Source: Sapria himalayana (taxonomy: Eukaryota > Streptophyta > Magnoliopsida > Malpighiales > Rafflesiaceae). Taken from it: a stretch of DNA of 64,000 nucleotides. The notes beneath the pieces were generated by a model. That model did no database searches and was not told where the DNA came from. It saw nothing but the letters and a program-made list of their open reading frames with translations. The translations under genes and the position numbers were made by a program. Location of the stretch: positions 1 through 64,000 of the forward strand of contig JAREIK010008027.1 of the NCBI GenBank assembly GCA_029783825.1, read 5' to 3'. Shown in pieces: positions 39,621 to 52,458 of this stretch (the first letter of the stretch is position 1; each line of letters opens with the position of its first letter).

Positions 39621-42605
39621 AATTATATATCATATAAATTCAATATAAACAATTTTATTGATAGATATTCTAATAATTAACAAAAAATAAATTAAAAATC
39701 TATTATGAATAAGATTGATAATACATAAAATATAATATCAAAACCTAAAATGATTCAAAATCAAAGCAAAATATATTACTAAATAATAATTATTTTTTAA
39801 AAATTTTTATTCTTTTTATAAGCTTATCAATTTTTTGATTAAAAATAATTTTTATAAATTATTTTTTTAACTCATAATTTATTTTATAATTAATACATAT
39901 ATAAAAATAAAAAACTAAACAATCAAAATGAATTTTTTAAATTATAATGAAAATAAATAAAAATGAAATTTATTAATTATTATTTAGGGTATACCGATTT
40001 AAAGGATTATCTATATATAGGTATCGGGATTTTGTAGTTTAGTGATTTAAATGCTTAGGCATTTAGTGATGTATAGGTTTTATTTAAACAATAGAATAAC
40101 AAAGAAAAAATATTTTTTTTATTCTTTCACATTTTCAAAGGTTATAACCTTTGAAAATATAATACTTTTAAAATTGTTTCAAAAGTAGAATAAAATATTT
40201 AGTTATAATAATCATTATATTTATATATCATATAAATTCAATATAAACATTTTTATTGATAAATATTCTAATAATGATGAAAAAATAACTTAAAAATCTA
40301 TTATTAATAAGATAGATATCAATTAAAATATAATTACAAAACCTAAAATGATTTAGAAGTAAAGCAAAATATATTACTATATAATAATTTTTTATTTTGA
40401 TTTTTTTTTCTTTTAAAAAGGTTATCTATAATTTTTTGATGAAAAATAATTTATATAAATTATATTTGTCTAACTCAATTTATTTTGTAATTAATATTTC
40501 TCTAAAAATAAACTAATAAATAATTAAAATAAAAATTTAAAATTACACTTAATAAAATTAAATTGAGATTATTTTTTTTTAGTTTTTGCATCATTTTATA
40601 AGCTTATATATTTTTATGATTGAAAAATGTTTTATTTAAATTATATTTGTATCATTCATAATTTATTTTGTAATTAATATTTTGATAAATTATTTAAATT
40701 ATATTTATGGTTTTTGAGCTTAAAGGTTTAAGTATTAAGGGGCTTCAGGGTTTAGGAGATTAGATATTTATGTGTTTAGAAATTTAATGGTTATAAGTTT
40801 TATTTAAACAACCATATAACAAAAAATTTATTTTTGTTATTTTTTCTCATTTTTGAAGGTTATAAACTTTGAAAATATAACAATTTTTAAATTATTTTTA
40901 TATGTGAATACTATATTTAGTTATGATAATCTTAATAATTATATATCATGTAAATTCAATATAAACAATTATATTGAAATATTTTATATTAATGATCAAA
41001 TATAAATTAATAATCTATTATTAATACGATAGATATTATTTTAAATATATTTGCAAAACATAAATTTATTCAAAATCAAAGTAAAATATATTAAAAAATA
41101 ATACTTTCTCTGATATTTTGCTTCTTTTTATAAGTTTATATTTTTTGTTATTAAAAGTAAATTATTTAAATTATATTTGTCTTTCTCATAATTTATTTTC
41201 AATTTATAATTCTATAAAAATAAACTAATAAATAATTAACATGAATATTTAAAATTATAAGGAATACAAATAAAATAAAGATTTATTATTTATTATTCAG
41301 GATATACTAGTTTAATGGTTTAAGTATTTAGGTGTTTTGGGGTTTAGTGATTTAAGTGTTTAGGCCTTTAAAGATTTATAGTTTTTATTAAAAGAATGAA
41401 AAAATAAAAAATTTATTTTTTTGATTTTTTTTTATTTTTGAAGTTTCTAACCTTTGAAATTATAATAATTTTTAATTTTTTTAAATGTGAATATAATATT
41501 CAGTAATAATAATCTTAATAATTATATATAATGTAAACTCAATATATATAATTTTATTAATAAATATTATAATAATGATCAATAAAAAATTAATTATTAA
41601 AAAGAATGATATAAATTAAAATATAATTGCAAAATCTAAATTTTTCAAAATAAAAATAATATATATTTCTAAATAATAAATTTTTGTTTTTAAAATTTTC
41701 CATCTTTTTTTAAGGATATATATTTATTTTGTCAAAAAATAAATTATTTAAATTAGAACTGTCTCACTAATAATTTATTTTGTAATTAATATTTGTATAA
41801 AAATAAACTGATAAATAATTAAAATAAAAATTTAAAAATATACTAAATAAAAATTAAATAAAGATTTATGATCTTTTATTAAAGTATACCTGTTTAATAG
41901 TTTAAGTATTTAAAGGGTTTGTCGTTTAGGAGTTTATCATTTTATGTTTTTAGGCATTTAATGGTTTATAGATTTTATTTAAACAATAAAATAAGAAAAA
42001 AAAATTTGTAATTTTTTTTCATTTTCATAGGTTATAACCTTTGAAAATATAATTATATATAAAATTTTTTGTAATGTGAATACAATATTTAGTTATAATA
42101 ATATTAATAATTATATATCATATAAATTCAATATAAACAATTTTATTGATAGATAATATAATAATGATCAAATTTAAATTAATAAACTATTAATAGAAAT
42201 ATTGATATTAATTAAAAAATATTTACAAAACCCAAAATGATTCAAAATTAAAGTAAAATATATTACTGGATAATAATTTTTAATTTTTAAATTTTTACTT
42301 CTTTTATAAGCATATATTTTTTTGATTAACAATAAATTAATTAAAATATATATGTCACTCTCATAATTTAATTTGTAATAAATATTTCCATGAAAAATAA
42401 TCTAATAAATAATTAAAATTATAGTAAATAGAAATAAAAATTAGTTTTATTAATTTTTAAGTAGTATATAGTGGTTTAATGGTTTATGTATTTAGTATTT
42501 ATGAGGTTTAAAAGTTTACTAATTTAACTGTGTATGCATTTTGTGGTTTATAGGTTTTATTAAAAAACTAAAATAATAAAAATTTATTTTTATTATTTTT
42601 TGATA

Positions 42606-42633
42606 TTTTCAAAGGTTATATAACCTTAGAAAA
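42606..42633. repeat. Satellite dyad with centre GGTTATATAACC
   Basis: Two bases are added at the dyad centre, which preserves symmetry. One substitution lies in the right half (CCTTAG). Confidence 0.85.
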
Positions 42634-43877
42634 TATAATAATTTTTAATTTTTTTTAAATGTGAATACAATATATAGTTATAATAATCATTATATTTATA
42701 TATCATATAAATTAAATATAAACAATTTTATTGATAAATATTCTAATAATGATCAAAAAATAAATTAATAATCTAGTATTAATAAGATAGATATCAATTA
42801 AAATATAATTACAAAACCTATAATGATTCATAAGCAAAGCAAATTATATTACTATATAATAATTTTTTGTTTTGAAATTTTTTTTACTTTTAAAAAGTTT
42901 ATCAATAATTTTTTGATGAAAAATAATTTATATAAATTATAATTGTCTATCTCAATTTATTTTGTAATTAATATTTATATATAAATAAACAAATAAATAA
43001 TTAAAATGAATATATAAAATTATAATGAAAAAAAATGAGATTTATTATTTATTATTTAGGGATACCAGTTTAATTTAAATTAGATATGTCTCACTAATAA
43101 TTTATTTTGTAATTAATATTTCTATAAAATAAATTGATAAATAATTAAAATAAAAATTTAACATTATACTGAATAAAAATTAAAATGAGATTTATGATTT
43201 ATTATTTATGTATACTAGTTTTATGATTTAAGTATTTAGAAGTTTTGTCGTTAGGAGTTTAGCGATTTATGTTTTTAGGCTTTTAGTGGTTTATAGGTTT
43301 TATTTAAAAAAATAAAATAACAAAAAAAATTTCTATAATTTTTTATCATTTTCATAGGTTATAACATTTGAAAATATAATAATATTTAAAATTTTTTGAA
43401 ATTTTAATACAATATTTTGTTATAATAATATTAATAATTATATATCATATAAATTTAATATAAATAATTTTATTGATAGATATTATAATAAAGATCAAAA
43501 ATTAAATTTATAAACTATTAATATTAAGATAGATATAAATAAAAAAATATTTACAAAACCCAAATTGATTCAAAATTAAAGAAACTTATATTACTTGATA
43601 ATAATTTTTAATTTTTAAATTTATACTTCATTTATAAGAGTATATTTTTATTAGATAAATAATATATTATTTAAATTATATTTGTCCAACTCATAATTTA
43701 TTTTGTAATAAATATTACTAAATAAATACACTAATAAATAATTAAAATGAATATTTATTAATATAATAAACAACAATAAAAATTAGATTTATTAATTATT
43801 AAGTAGTATTTAGCGGTTTAATGGTTTATGTATTTAGGCATTATGGGGTTTAGGAGTTTACTGATTTAACTTTATAA

Positions 43878-43885
43878 GCATTTAC
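43878..43885. repeat. hAT target-site duplication, left side
   Basis: GCATTTAC, matching GCATTTAG at 47,464-47,471 in seven of eight positions. The sequence is a satellite octad junction. Confidence 0.9.
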
Positions 43886-43903
43886 TAGGGCTGCTCATGG
43901 GAC
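43886..43903. repeat. hAT terminal inverted repeat, transposase 5' side
   Basis: TAGGGCTGCTCATGGGAC; 16 of 18 positions agree with the opposite terminus. This end is missing from the left copy. Confidence 0.88.
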
Positions 43904-44087
43904 TCGGAGATTCATCGCCCTACACGAAGCCTTGTCCCGAAAGAATCGGGATTGAGAAAATCTATTGACTTTGACTTTTCCCGTCCCGTTCTGTCACATA
44001 TTTTTTCTTTTGGGATGGTTCTGGATCTTAAGCAATATCCATCCCGAGAAACGTCCTAGTCCTAAAAAACCTATACTAGAACCAGGA

Positions 44088-44107
44088 ATATATATATATA
44101 TATATAA
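44088..44107. repeat. (TA)n microsatellite within hAT, right copy
   Basis: Shorter version of the TA run at 34,266-34,292, directly before the AACATGAAGATGCA sequence of the leader. Confidence 0.85.
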
Positions 44108-44597
44108 CATGAAGATGCAACCAATTTTGCTACTGCCCTTCCAATTCTGACGCACCTATTGCTATTCCGAAGATATCCAAGCTAGTTCATGTCGTTCCAG
44201 CCGTGTTCAATTAGGTCCAGCTCATGTCCGTCGCACTTCTGGTTGCCTCCACCATGTCCCAGATGCCACTAGCCTTTTGCTTTGTTTTTCTGACAAGAAT
44301 TGAGTGATTAATTATTATTATTATTATGTGTCTCAGTCAGTTTTGTTGAGTATTATTTGTGGTGTTGTGGTTGGCCCGAATGAGTGGGCTGAATGTGTTA
44401 CAGTCAGTTTTGTAAAGCTTGCTTGTTTAAAATATTTATATGTATTTATGCTTAACATATCATATTAATTAATGGCAATGCAGATGGCACAATCCAGTGG
44501 TAAATGAAAAATACAATAAATTGAAGATGATCAGATCTCAAATGATCAAAGTACTCGTAAATCCAATCATCATCCGTTCACGAACCCTCCTATTGTT

Positions 44598-46420
44598 ACG
44601 ACAGGTTATTCAATTCCAATTGTAAAAGAAAGTCAATGTACATCTGAAACTCAAGCTCATAAAAAGTATAAGTCTGCTGTTTGGGAAACTTATGAGATAT
44701 TAGTTGATTCAGAGGGAAATGAAACTAGTAGGGCAGCTTGTATATGGTGTAGGAAAGAATATTTGGGAAAAAGTGATCAATGTACTTCGAGTTTATGAAA
44801 ATACTTGAGAGAGACTTGTTGGAAATTTCCACACAAAAAAGAATTAATAGAAGCTCACAAAGGTAAAGACAAGTCACAATCTTTGTTGAGAGGGATGAGT
44901 TTAAAGAGTTTTGTGAGGTTAGTGTGCCTCAATTTAAAATTCCATCTATGGACTCTATACTGATGGATTGTTTTTCTTTGTTTGAGAAGGAAAAGAAGAA
45001 ATTATTTGATAGCATATCATCTTATTGTTGTAGAGTTTCATTGACTACCCACACTTGGACTAGCATTCAAAATTTGTCTTATATATGTTTGACTGTTCAT
45101 TTCATTCATTCTCAAAGGAATATGCATAAAATGCTTTTAAACCTTTGCGTAATTAACAGTCATTGTGGAGTTAATATTAGAAATGCTTTTGAATTTTGCA
45201 TGAATGAATGGGGTTTTAGAAAGTTGATGTGCATTACTGTTGACAATTGCATCAAATAATGATGTTGCAGTTAAACAATTGAAAAAAAAGGCTTGTGAAG
45301 AAAAGTGTTGTACCTTTGAGAGGCGAGCATTTTCATATGAGATGTTGTGCTCATATCTTAAACTTTATTGTCAGAGATGGCATTGCAGTAGTTGAGGGTG
45401 CTATTCAAAATATTAGAGGAGTGGTGAAATATGTGAGGAACAGTCCTAAAAGATTAGATATGTTTAAGTTATGTGTTGAAGGAGCAAACTTGACATATTG
45501 ATCTTCATTGCAATTAGATTGTCCTACAAGATGGAATTCAACTTATTTGATGCTACAAACTGATATAAAATATCAAAAAGAATTTGATAAGTTGGAGGAC
45601 AAAGACAAAAGGTTTTTGTAGAAGTTTGTTTCAAACATTCCAACTGGGAGAGACTAAATAAACGCCAAAATTTTGGCTCGTTTCTTTAAAACTTTTTATT
45701 AGGTAACTTGTAAATTTTCTGGCTCATAATATTCTACCTCTAGTGTTTATTTTCCTCAGATTATTCGAATTTTGAAAAAAATTGAGCTTTGTGAAAATAG
45801 TATAGAACAATGGTGTCTGAAATAGGTATGAAAATGAGGCATAAATTCAACAAATATTGGTGTTCTTTTCAGTCAACAAATATTATTCTTTTTGTAGCAG
45901 TAGTGTTGGATCCTAGATATTAGCTCAAATATCTTAAGGTTAAGTACACTTATCATTATGGAGAGTAATTGGCTAAAAATTTGGTGAAAAATGTTATAAA
46001 TGCTTAAATGAGATGATGGATGATTATAAAGATTTAAATGAAGATGAATCAAAAGAAGTTGATTTCTCTTCTACTGTGTTGAAGAAAAATGATGATTTCT
46101 TTGATGGTAGTAATACTTATGTTGATGATTTTTTTTGTTGAATTGGAGAAAGAACAAGAAGTTGCAGCTTTGGAAGAGTTGGACAGGTACTTGGAGGACA
46201 AGCTTGAAAAAAATAGGATTGATTTGATCTTCTAAACTAGTGGAAGGTAAATGAGTTTAGGTATCCTTCTTTGGCAAATGTACCAAGGAATGTATTATCT
46301 ATCCAAGCATCTACTGTGGCCTACGAATCTACATTTAGCACTGGGGGGAGAAGTTTAGATAAATTCAGGAGTTCTTTAACACCTATTACAGCTGAAGTTC
46401 TCATATGTCGACAAGATTAG
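44598..46420 (+). pseudogene. hAT transposase with BED zinc finger, decayed (right copy)
   Basis: This is the mirror copy of the minus-strand pseudogene in the left arm. The start codon has become ACG (44,598-44,600); the stop TAG is at 46,418-46,420. It keeps the 29 bp lost on the left, so the link from BED finger to transposase domain is readable (KFPHKKELIEAHKG). Breaks: stop for Trp in the finger (LWKYL region, near 44,798); His for the first catalytic Asp (SLTTHTWTS); a one-base insertion right after the second acidic motif (ITVDN, near 45,247); an added A near 45,290; TGA near 45,500; and TAG near 45,620. The CPTRWNST motif is intact here. The dimerisation region (SIQASTVAYESTFSTGGR) is in a shifted frame. 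The finger His is Tyr, as in the left copy. Confidence 0.9.
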
Positions 46421-46487
46421 TTGAGAAGCTCAAACAAACTTATTGAAATTTAAGAATTAGTTCAAGACCTTGATGGTAATGAATCAG

Positions 46488-46578
46488 GTTAGTATACAAA
46501 TCTTGTAAATTTTAATTTCACTTTTACTTATTTTATACATTCAATTTAATAAAAATATGGTTCAATTACAATTTTCAG
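46488..46578 (+). other. Predicted intron downstream of the hAT transposase stop (right copy)
   Basis: GAATCAG|GTTAGTAT at the start and ACAATTTTCAG|AGGGG at the end. It is 91 bp and T-rich, with the same borders and length as the left copy. Prediction from splice signals only. Confidence 0.45.
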
Positions 46579-47445
46579 AGGGGTCACAAGATCCAAATAT
46601 TCTTCCAACTATAGTTGGCCAACTAAATTTGGAATGGGTGTTTAAAATTTTATAAGGTAATATTTTGTTTTTTTATTACTCTTTAATCTTGAAATTTATG
46701 TCGACATGATTAAGACGTTTTCATCTATGGTTGTCCTTCTACATAAGAGGAAGGAAAGAGGGGATTTGTAGAAGAGATAATTAATTGGGTTTGGATTTTC
46801 ATTGCTGTTCCGGGACGAACCTTTGAAATCATTATTATCATGGTTGTAATTAGTTGTATTTTTTTTTGTTATATTAAGCTACCTAATTTTAGCAATTACT
46901 TAAGTAGTAATTGCTGCTACCAATGTTTGTGGTCATCTTTAGCTATTCATTAATATTTTTAGTAATTGTTTAAAAAATGTAGTATTGCTATTATGGTTAA
47001 CTTTCACTCGGCTGAACAAAGCCAACTTGTGACAAAACAAAGAACCAAATTAAGCACACAACTCGGTCCCGTTCTATTTAACATTTCTATCCTTTTATGT
47101 ACATCAAAGCTTTTGACAAGGTAATGGAACTCGTTTGTGGTACTAAGCCTATTTGACAAAACAAAATTGGCCCAATTTGAGTTTGAAAGATACATAACTA
47201 AGGAATGATAAATGGTACAACAAAAGGTTTCGACATGAACTAACTTGGCCGATTTGAAGAAAATAAATTGAAAAAAATATCCGAACTTGGTCCCGTACCA
47301 GGACAATTTTCTCCAACCCAAAATATCCGATCTCCGTCCCGTCCCGTCCCGGTATTTTCAACCTACGGAATGGGTTTGGATCTTCAAAAAAAAAATCTCC
47401 GAACTGTGGGAAGGAACTGGAGATTTGTAATCCTCATCCCGTCCC

Positions 47446-47463
47446 GTCCCATAAGCACCCCTA
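47446..47463. repeat. hAT terminal inverted repeat, transposase 3' side
   Basis: Reverse complement of TAGGGGTGCTTATGGGAC, identical to the outer terminus of the left copy. CCCGTCCCGTCCC subterminal motifs lie just inside. Confidence 0.9.
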
Positions 47464-47471
47464 GCATTTAG
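47464..47471. repeat. hAT target-site duplication, right side
   Basis: GCATTTAG, the unmutated octad sequence found in most satellite units. Its complement also flanks the left copy at 30,983-30,990. Confidence 0.9.
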
Positions 47472-50400
47472 TGGTTTACCCGTTTTATTTAAAAAATAAA
47501 ATAACAAAAAATTATTTTTATTTTTTTTTGATATTTTCAAAGGTTATAACCTTTGAAAATACAATAATTTTTAAATTTTTTTCAAATGTGAATACAATAT
47601 TTAGTTATACTAATCATTATATTTATATATTATATAAATTTAATATAAACAAATTTTTTGATAAATATTCTAAAAATAATCAAAAAATAAATTAATAATC
47701 CATTAATAATAAGATAAGTATTAATTAAAATATAATTACAAAACTTAAAATGATTTAGAAGCAAAGAAAAATATATTACTATATAATAATTTTTTGTTTT
47801 TTAATTTTTTTTAAATAAGTTTATCTATATTTTTTTAATGAAAAATAATTTATATAAATTATATTTGTCTAACTCATAATTTATTTTGTAATTAATATTT
47901 ATATATAAATAAACAAATAAATAATTAAAATGAATATTTAAAATTATAATATAAAAAAATTAGATTTATTATTTATTATTTAGGGATACCGGATTAATTT
48001 AAATTAGATCTATCTCACTAATAATTTATTTTGTATTTAATATTTCTATAAAAATAAATTGATAAATAATTAAAATAAAAATTTAAAATTATACCGGATA
48101 AAAATTAAAATGAGATTTAAGATTTTTTATTAATGTATACCAGTTTAATACTTTAAGTATTTAGAGGTTTTGTAGTTAGAAGTTTAGTGATTTATGTTTT
48201 TAGGCTTTTAGTGGTTTATAGGTTTTATATAAAAAAATAAAATAACAAAAAAAATTTTTATAATTTGTTATCATTTTCATAGGTTATAACCTTTAAAAAT
48301 ATATTAATATTCACAATTTTTTGAAATGTGAATACAATATTTAGTTTTAATAATATTAATAATTATATATCATATAAATTCAATATAAACAATTTTATTG
48401 ATAGACAATATAATAATGATCAAAAATTAAATTAATAAACTATTAATAAAAAGATAGATATTAATTAAAAAATATTTACAAAACCCAAATTGATTCAAGA
48501 TTAAAGTAAAATATATTACTGGGTAATAATTTTTAAATTTTAAATTTTTACTTCTTTTAGAACTGTATATTTTTTTTAATTAAAAATAAATTAATTAAAT
48601 TATATTTATCGCACTCATACTTTATTTTGTAATAAATATTTCAATAAAAATAAAAAAATAAATAATTAAAATAAATATTTAAAATTATAATAAATAGAAA
48701 TAAAAATTAGATTTATTAATTATTAAGTAGTATATAGTAATTTAATGGTTTATGTATTTAGGCATTACTGGGTTTAAAAGTTTAGTGATTTAACTTTGTA
48801 TGCATTTAGTGGTTTATAGGTTTTATTTAATAAAAAAAATATTTTTATTATTTTTTGATATTTTCAAAGATAATAACCTTTGAAAATATAATAATTTTTA
48901 AATTTTTTTCAAAAGTGAATAAATATTTATTTATATTAATCATAATAATTATATATCATATAAATTCAATATAAACAATTTTAGTGATAGATATTCTAAT
49001 AATTATCAAAAAATAAATTTAAAATCTATTATGAATAAGATTGATATTACTTAAAATATAACATCAAAACCTAAAATGATTCAAAAGCAAAGCAAAATAT
49101 ATTACTTAATATTAATTATTTGATTTTAAATTTTTATTCTTTTTATAAGCTGATCTATTTTCCGATGAAAAATAATTTTATAAATTATACTTTTAACTCA
49201 TAATTTATTTTATATTTAATATATATATATATATATAACTAAACAATCAAAATGAATTTTTTAAATTAAAATGAAAACAAATAAAAATGAGATTTATTAA
49301 TTATTATTTAGGGGATACCCATTTAAACGATTATCTATATAGGTGTATCGTGATTTTGTAGTTTAGTTATTTAAGTATTTAGGCATTTAGTGATTTATAG
49401 GTTTTATTTAAATAATGAAATAAAAATTATATTTTTTTGTTTTGTCACATGTTCAAAGGTTATAATCTTTGAAAATATAATAATTTTAAAATTTTTTTCA
49501 AAAGTGAATACAATATTTAGTTATAATTAATTTTTAAATTTATATATTATATAAAGTAAATATAAATATTTTTATTGATAAATATTCTAATAATGATCAA
49601 AAAATAAATAAATAATCTATTATTAATAACTTAGATATCAATTAAAATATAATTTCAAAACCTAAAATGATTCAGAAACAAAGTATAAATTAAAATAAAT
49701 TAATAATCTATTATTAATAAGTTAGATATCAATTAAAATACAATATTTAATTTGTATTTAATATTTATATAAAAATAAACAAATAAATAATTAAAATGAA
49801 TATTTAAAATTATAATGAAAAATATAAAAATGAGATTTATTATTTATTATTTATTATTTAGGATATACCTATTTAAAAAATTTATCTATTTAGGGTTTTC
49901 GAGATTTAGAAGTTATTGATTTAAGTATGTAGGCATTTAATGGTTTATAGCTTTTATTTAAACAATGAAATAACAAAAAATTTATTTTTGATATTTTTTC
50001 AAATTTTCAAAAGTCATAACATTCGAAAATATAATAATTTTAAAATTTTTTAAAAATGTGAATACAATATTTAGTAATAATTATTATTATAACTATATAT
50101 AATATAAAATAAATATAAACTATTTTATTGATTAATATTATATCAATTATCAAAAAATAAATTAATAAACTAAAATTAATATGATAGGTATAAATTAAAA
50201 TATAATTAAAAAAATTAAAATGATTCAAAATCAATGTAAAATTTATTACTAAATAATAATTTTTTTTGTTTTTATATCATTTTTAAGCTTATATATTTTT
50301 TTTGATGAAAAATATATTATTTAAATTATATTTGTCACTCATAATTTATTTTGTAATTAATATTTCTATAAATTATTTAAATTATATTTAAGGTTTATGA

Positions 50401-51124
50401 GTTTAAAGGTTTAGGTATTTAGGGGCTTTGGAGTTTAAGAGTTTAGATTTTTATGTATTTAGGCATTTAATGGTTTATAAGTTTTATTTAAACAATGATA
50501 TAACAAAAAATTTATTTTTTTTATATTTTCTCATTTTTGAAGGTTATAACCTTTGAAAATAAAACAATTTTTTAATTTTTTTTATATGTGAATACTATAT
50601 TTACTTATGATAATCTTAATAATTATATATCATGTTAATTCAATATAAACAATCATATTGATAGATATTAATTAATGATCAAGAAATAATTAATTAACTA
50701 TTATTAATAAGATAGATATTTTTTAAAATATATTTGCAAAACGTTAATTTATTCAAAATCAAAGTAAAATATAATACTAAATAATAATTTTTTTGATGTT
50801 TTGCTTCTTTTTATAAGTTTATATTTTTTGTTATTAAAAGTAAATTATTTAAATTATATTTGTCTTACACATAATTTATTTTTAATTTATAATTCTTTAA
50901 AAATAAACTAATAAATAATTAAAATAAATATTTAAAATTATAATGAATAAAAATGAAATTGAAATTTATTATTTATTATTCAGGATATACTAGTTTATTG
51001 GTTTAAGTATTTAGGTGTTACGAGGATTTGTAATTTAAGTGTTTAATACTTTAGTGGTTTATAGGTTTTATGTAAACAATAAAATAACAAAAAAAAATTT
51101 TGTAATTTTGTCATTTTCATAGGT

Positions 51125-51250
51125 TATAATAATATAATAATATTTAGTTATAATAATAATTAAAATATAATAATATTTTAAATATTTATAATATTTATAA
51201 TATCATATAATAATATATGATATATAATAAAATTTATTTATTTTCATAGG
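51125..51250. repeat. Simple-sequence expansion at a satellite palindrome (right arm)
   Basis: Mirror of 27,061-27,320. The unit runs into the palindrome (TTTTCATAGGTTATAA), then about 110 bp of AATAATAT-like sequence follows, after which a complete palindrome starts again (TTTTCATAGGTTATAACC near 51,242). It is about half as long as the left version, and the shared first ~70 bp shows one origin. Confidence 0.8.
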
Positions 51251-52297
51251 TTATAACCTTTGAAAATATAATAATATTTAAAATTTTTTGAAATGTGAAT
51301 ACAATATTTAGTTATAATAATTTTAATAATTATACATCATATAAATTCAATATAAATAATTTTATTGATAGATATTATAATAATGATCAAAAATTAAATT
51401 AATAAACTATTAATAATAAGATTAATATTAATTAAAAAATATTTACATAACCCAATTTGATTCAAAATTAAAGTAAAAAATATTACTGGATAATAATTTT
51501 TAATTTTTAAATTTTTAGTTCTTTTATAAGCGTATATTTTTTTTTGATTAAAAATAAATTATTTAAATTATATTTGTCTCACTCATAATTTATTTTGTAA
51601 TAAATATTTCTATAAAAATAAACTTATAAATAATTAAAATTTATATTTAAAATAATAATAAATTGAAATATAAATTAGATTTTTAATTATTAAGTACCAT
51701 ATAGCGGTTTAATGGTTTATGTATTTAGGAAATATGGGGTTTAGGAGTTTACGGATTTAACTATGTATTCATTGAGTGGTTTATAGGTTTTATTTAAAAA
51801 TTAAAATAACAAAATATTTATTTTTATTTTTTTTTTGATATTTTCAAAGGTTATAACCTTTGAAAATATAATAATTTTTAAATTTTTTTTCAAAAGTGAA
51901 TTCAATATTTAGTTATAATAATCATTATATTTATATAACATTTAAATTCAATATAAATAATTTTATCGATAAATATTCTAATAATGATCAAAAAATAAAT
52001 TAATAATCTATTATTAATAAGATAGATATCAATTAAAATATAATAAAAATCCTAAAATGATTTAGAAGAAATCAAAATATATTACTATATAATAATTTGT
52101 TGTTTTGATAATTTTTTTTTCTTTTAAAAAGTTTATCCATATTTTTTTGATTAAAATTAATTTATATAAATTATATTAGTTTAACTCATATTTTATTTTT
52201 TAATTAATATTTATATAAAAAGAAACAAAAAATAATTAAAATGAATATTTAAAATTATAAAGAAAAAAAATATATTGAGATTTATTCGTTATTATTT

Positions 52298-52458
52298 TTG
52301 GTATACCAGTCTAATTTAAATTAGATCTGTCTCCCTAATAATTTATTTTGTAATTAATATTTCTATAAAAATAAACTGATAAATAATTAAAATAAAAATT
52401 TAAAATTATACTGAATAAAAATTAAAATGAGATTTATGAATTATTATTAATGTATACC
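52298..52458 (+). repeat. Type example of the ~140-160-bp internal extension in long units
   Basis: After the usual TATACC, long units do not enter the octad tract. They repeat an altered copy of the preceding stretch (AGATCTGTCTC, AATTTATTTTGTAATTAAT, ATAAATAATTAAAAT) and end in a second ATGTATACC. This partial self-duplication explains palindrome spacings near 735-755 bp. Other examples begin near 1,600, 2,930, 10,160, 35,360, 43,060, 47,990 and 53,500. Confidence 0.8.

Larger units (their letters stand above)
34460..43885 (+). repeat. Satellite array block 3, forward: spacer of the inverted duplication
   Basis: About 16 units in forward orientation. The block starts abruptly within a unit (TATATATTAATAATAAGATAG) at the truncated hAT end. 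Its first 5.2 kb (to about 39,620) run parallel to 51.4-57.7 kb of the right arm in direct orientation, sharing rare unit types and a local scrambled duplication at 37,490-37,610. The rest resembles 48.9-51.7 kb. Palindromes lie near 34,909, 35,660, 36,195, 36,737, 37,335, 37,755, 38,347, 38,950, 39,547, 40,145, 40,863, 41,450, 42,035, 42,619 and 43,363. The final unit (43,800-43,885) is interrupted by the hAT and continues at 47,464. No gene is seen. Confidence 0.9.
43886..47463 (+). mobile_element. hAT DNA transposon, right copy, both ends present (3,578 bp)
   Basis: The termini are TAGGGCTGCTCATGGGAC (43,886-43,903) and, inverted, TAGGGGTGCTTATGGGAC (47,446-47,463). The element is flanked by the 8-bp target duplication GCATTTAC (43,878-43,885) and GCATTTAG (47,464-47,471), as expected for hAT transposition. 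The interrupted satellite octad tract is otherwise continuous. GGGACGGG/CCCGTCCC subterminal repeats lie inside both ends. The transposase runs left to right and is broken. Length is normal for an autonomous plant hAT, but coding defects make it inactive. Confidence 0.95.
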
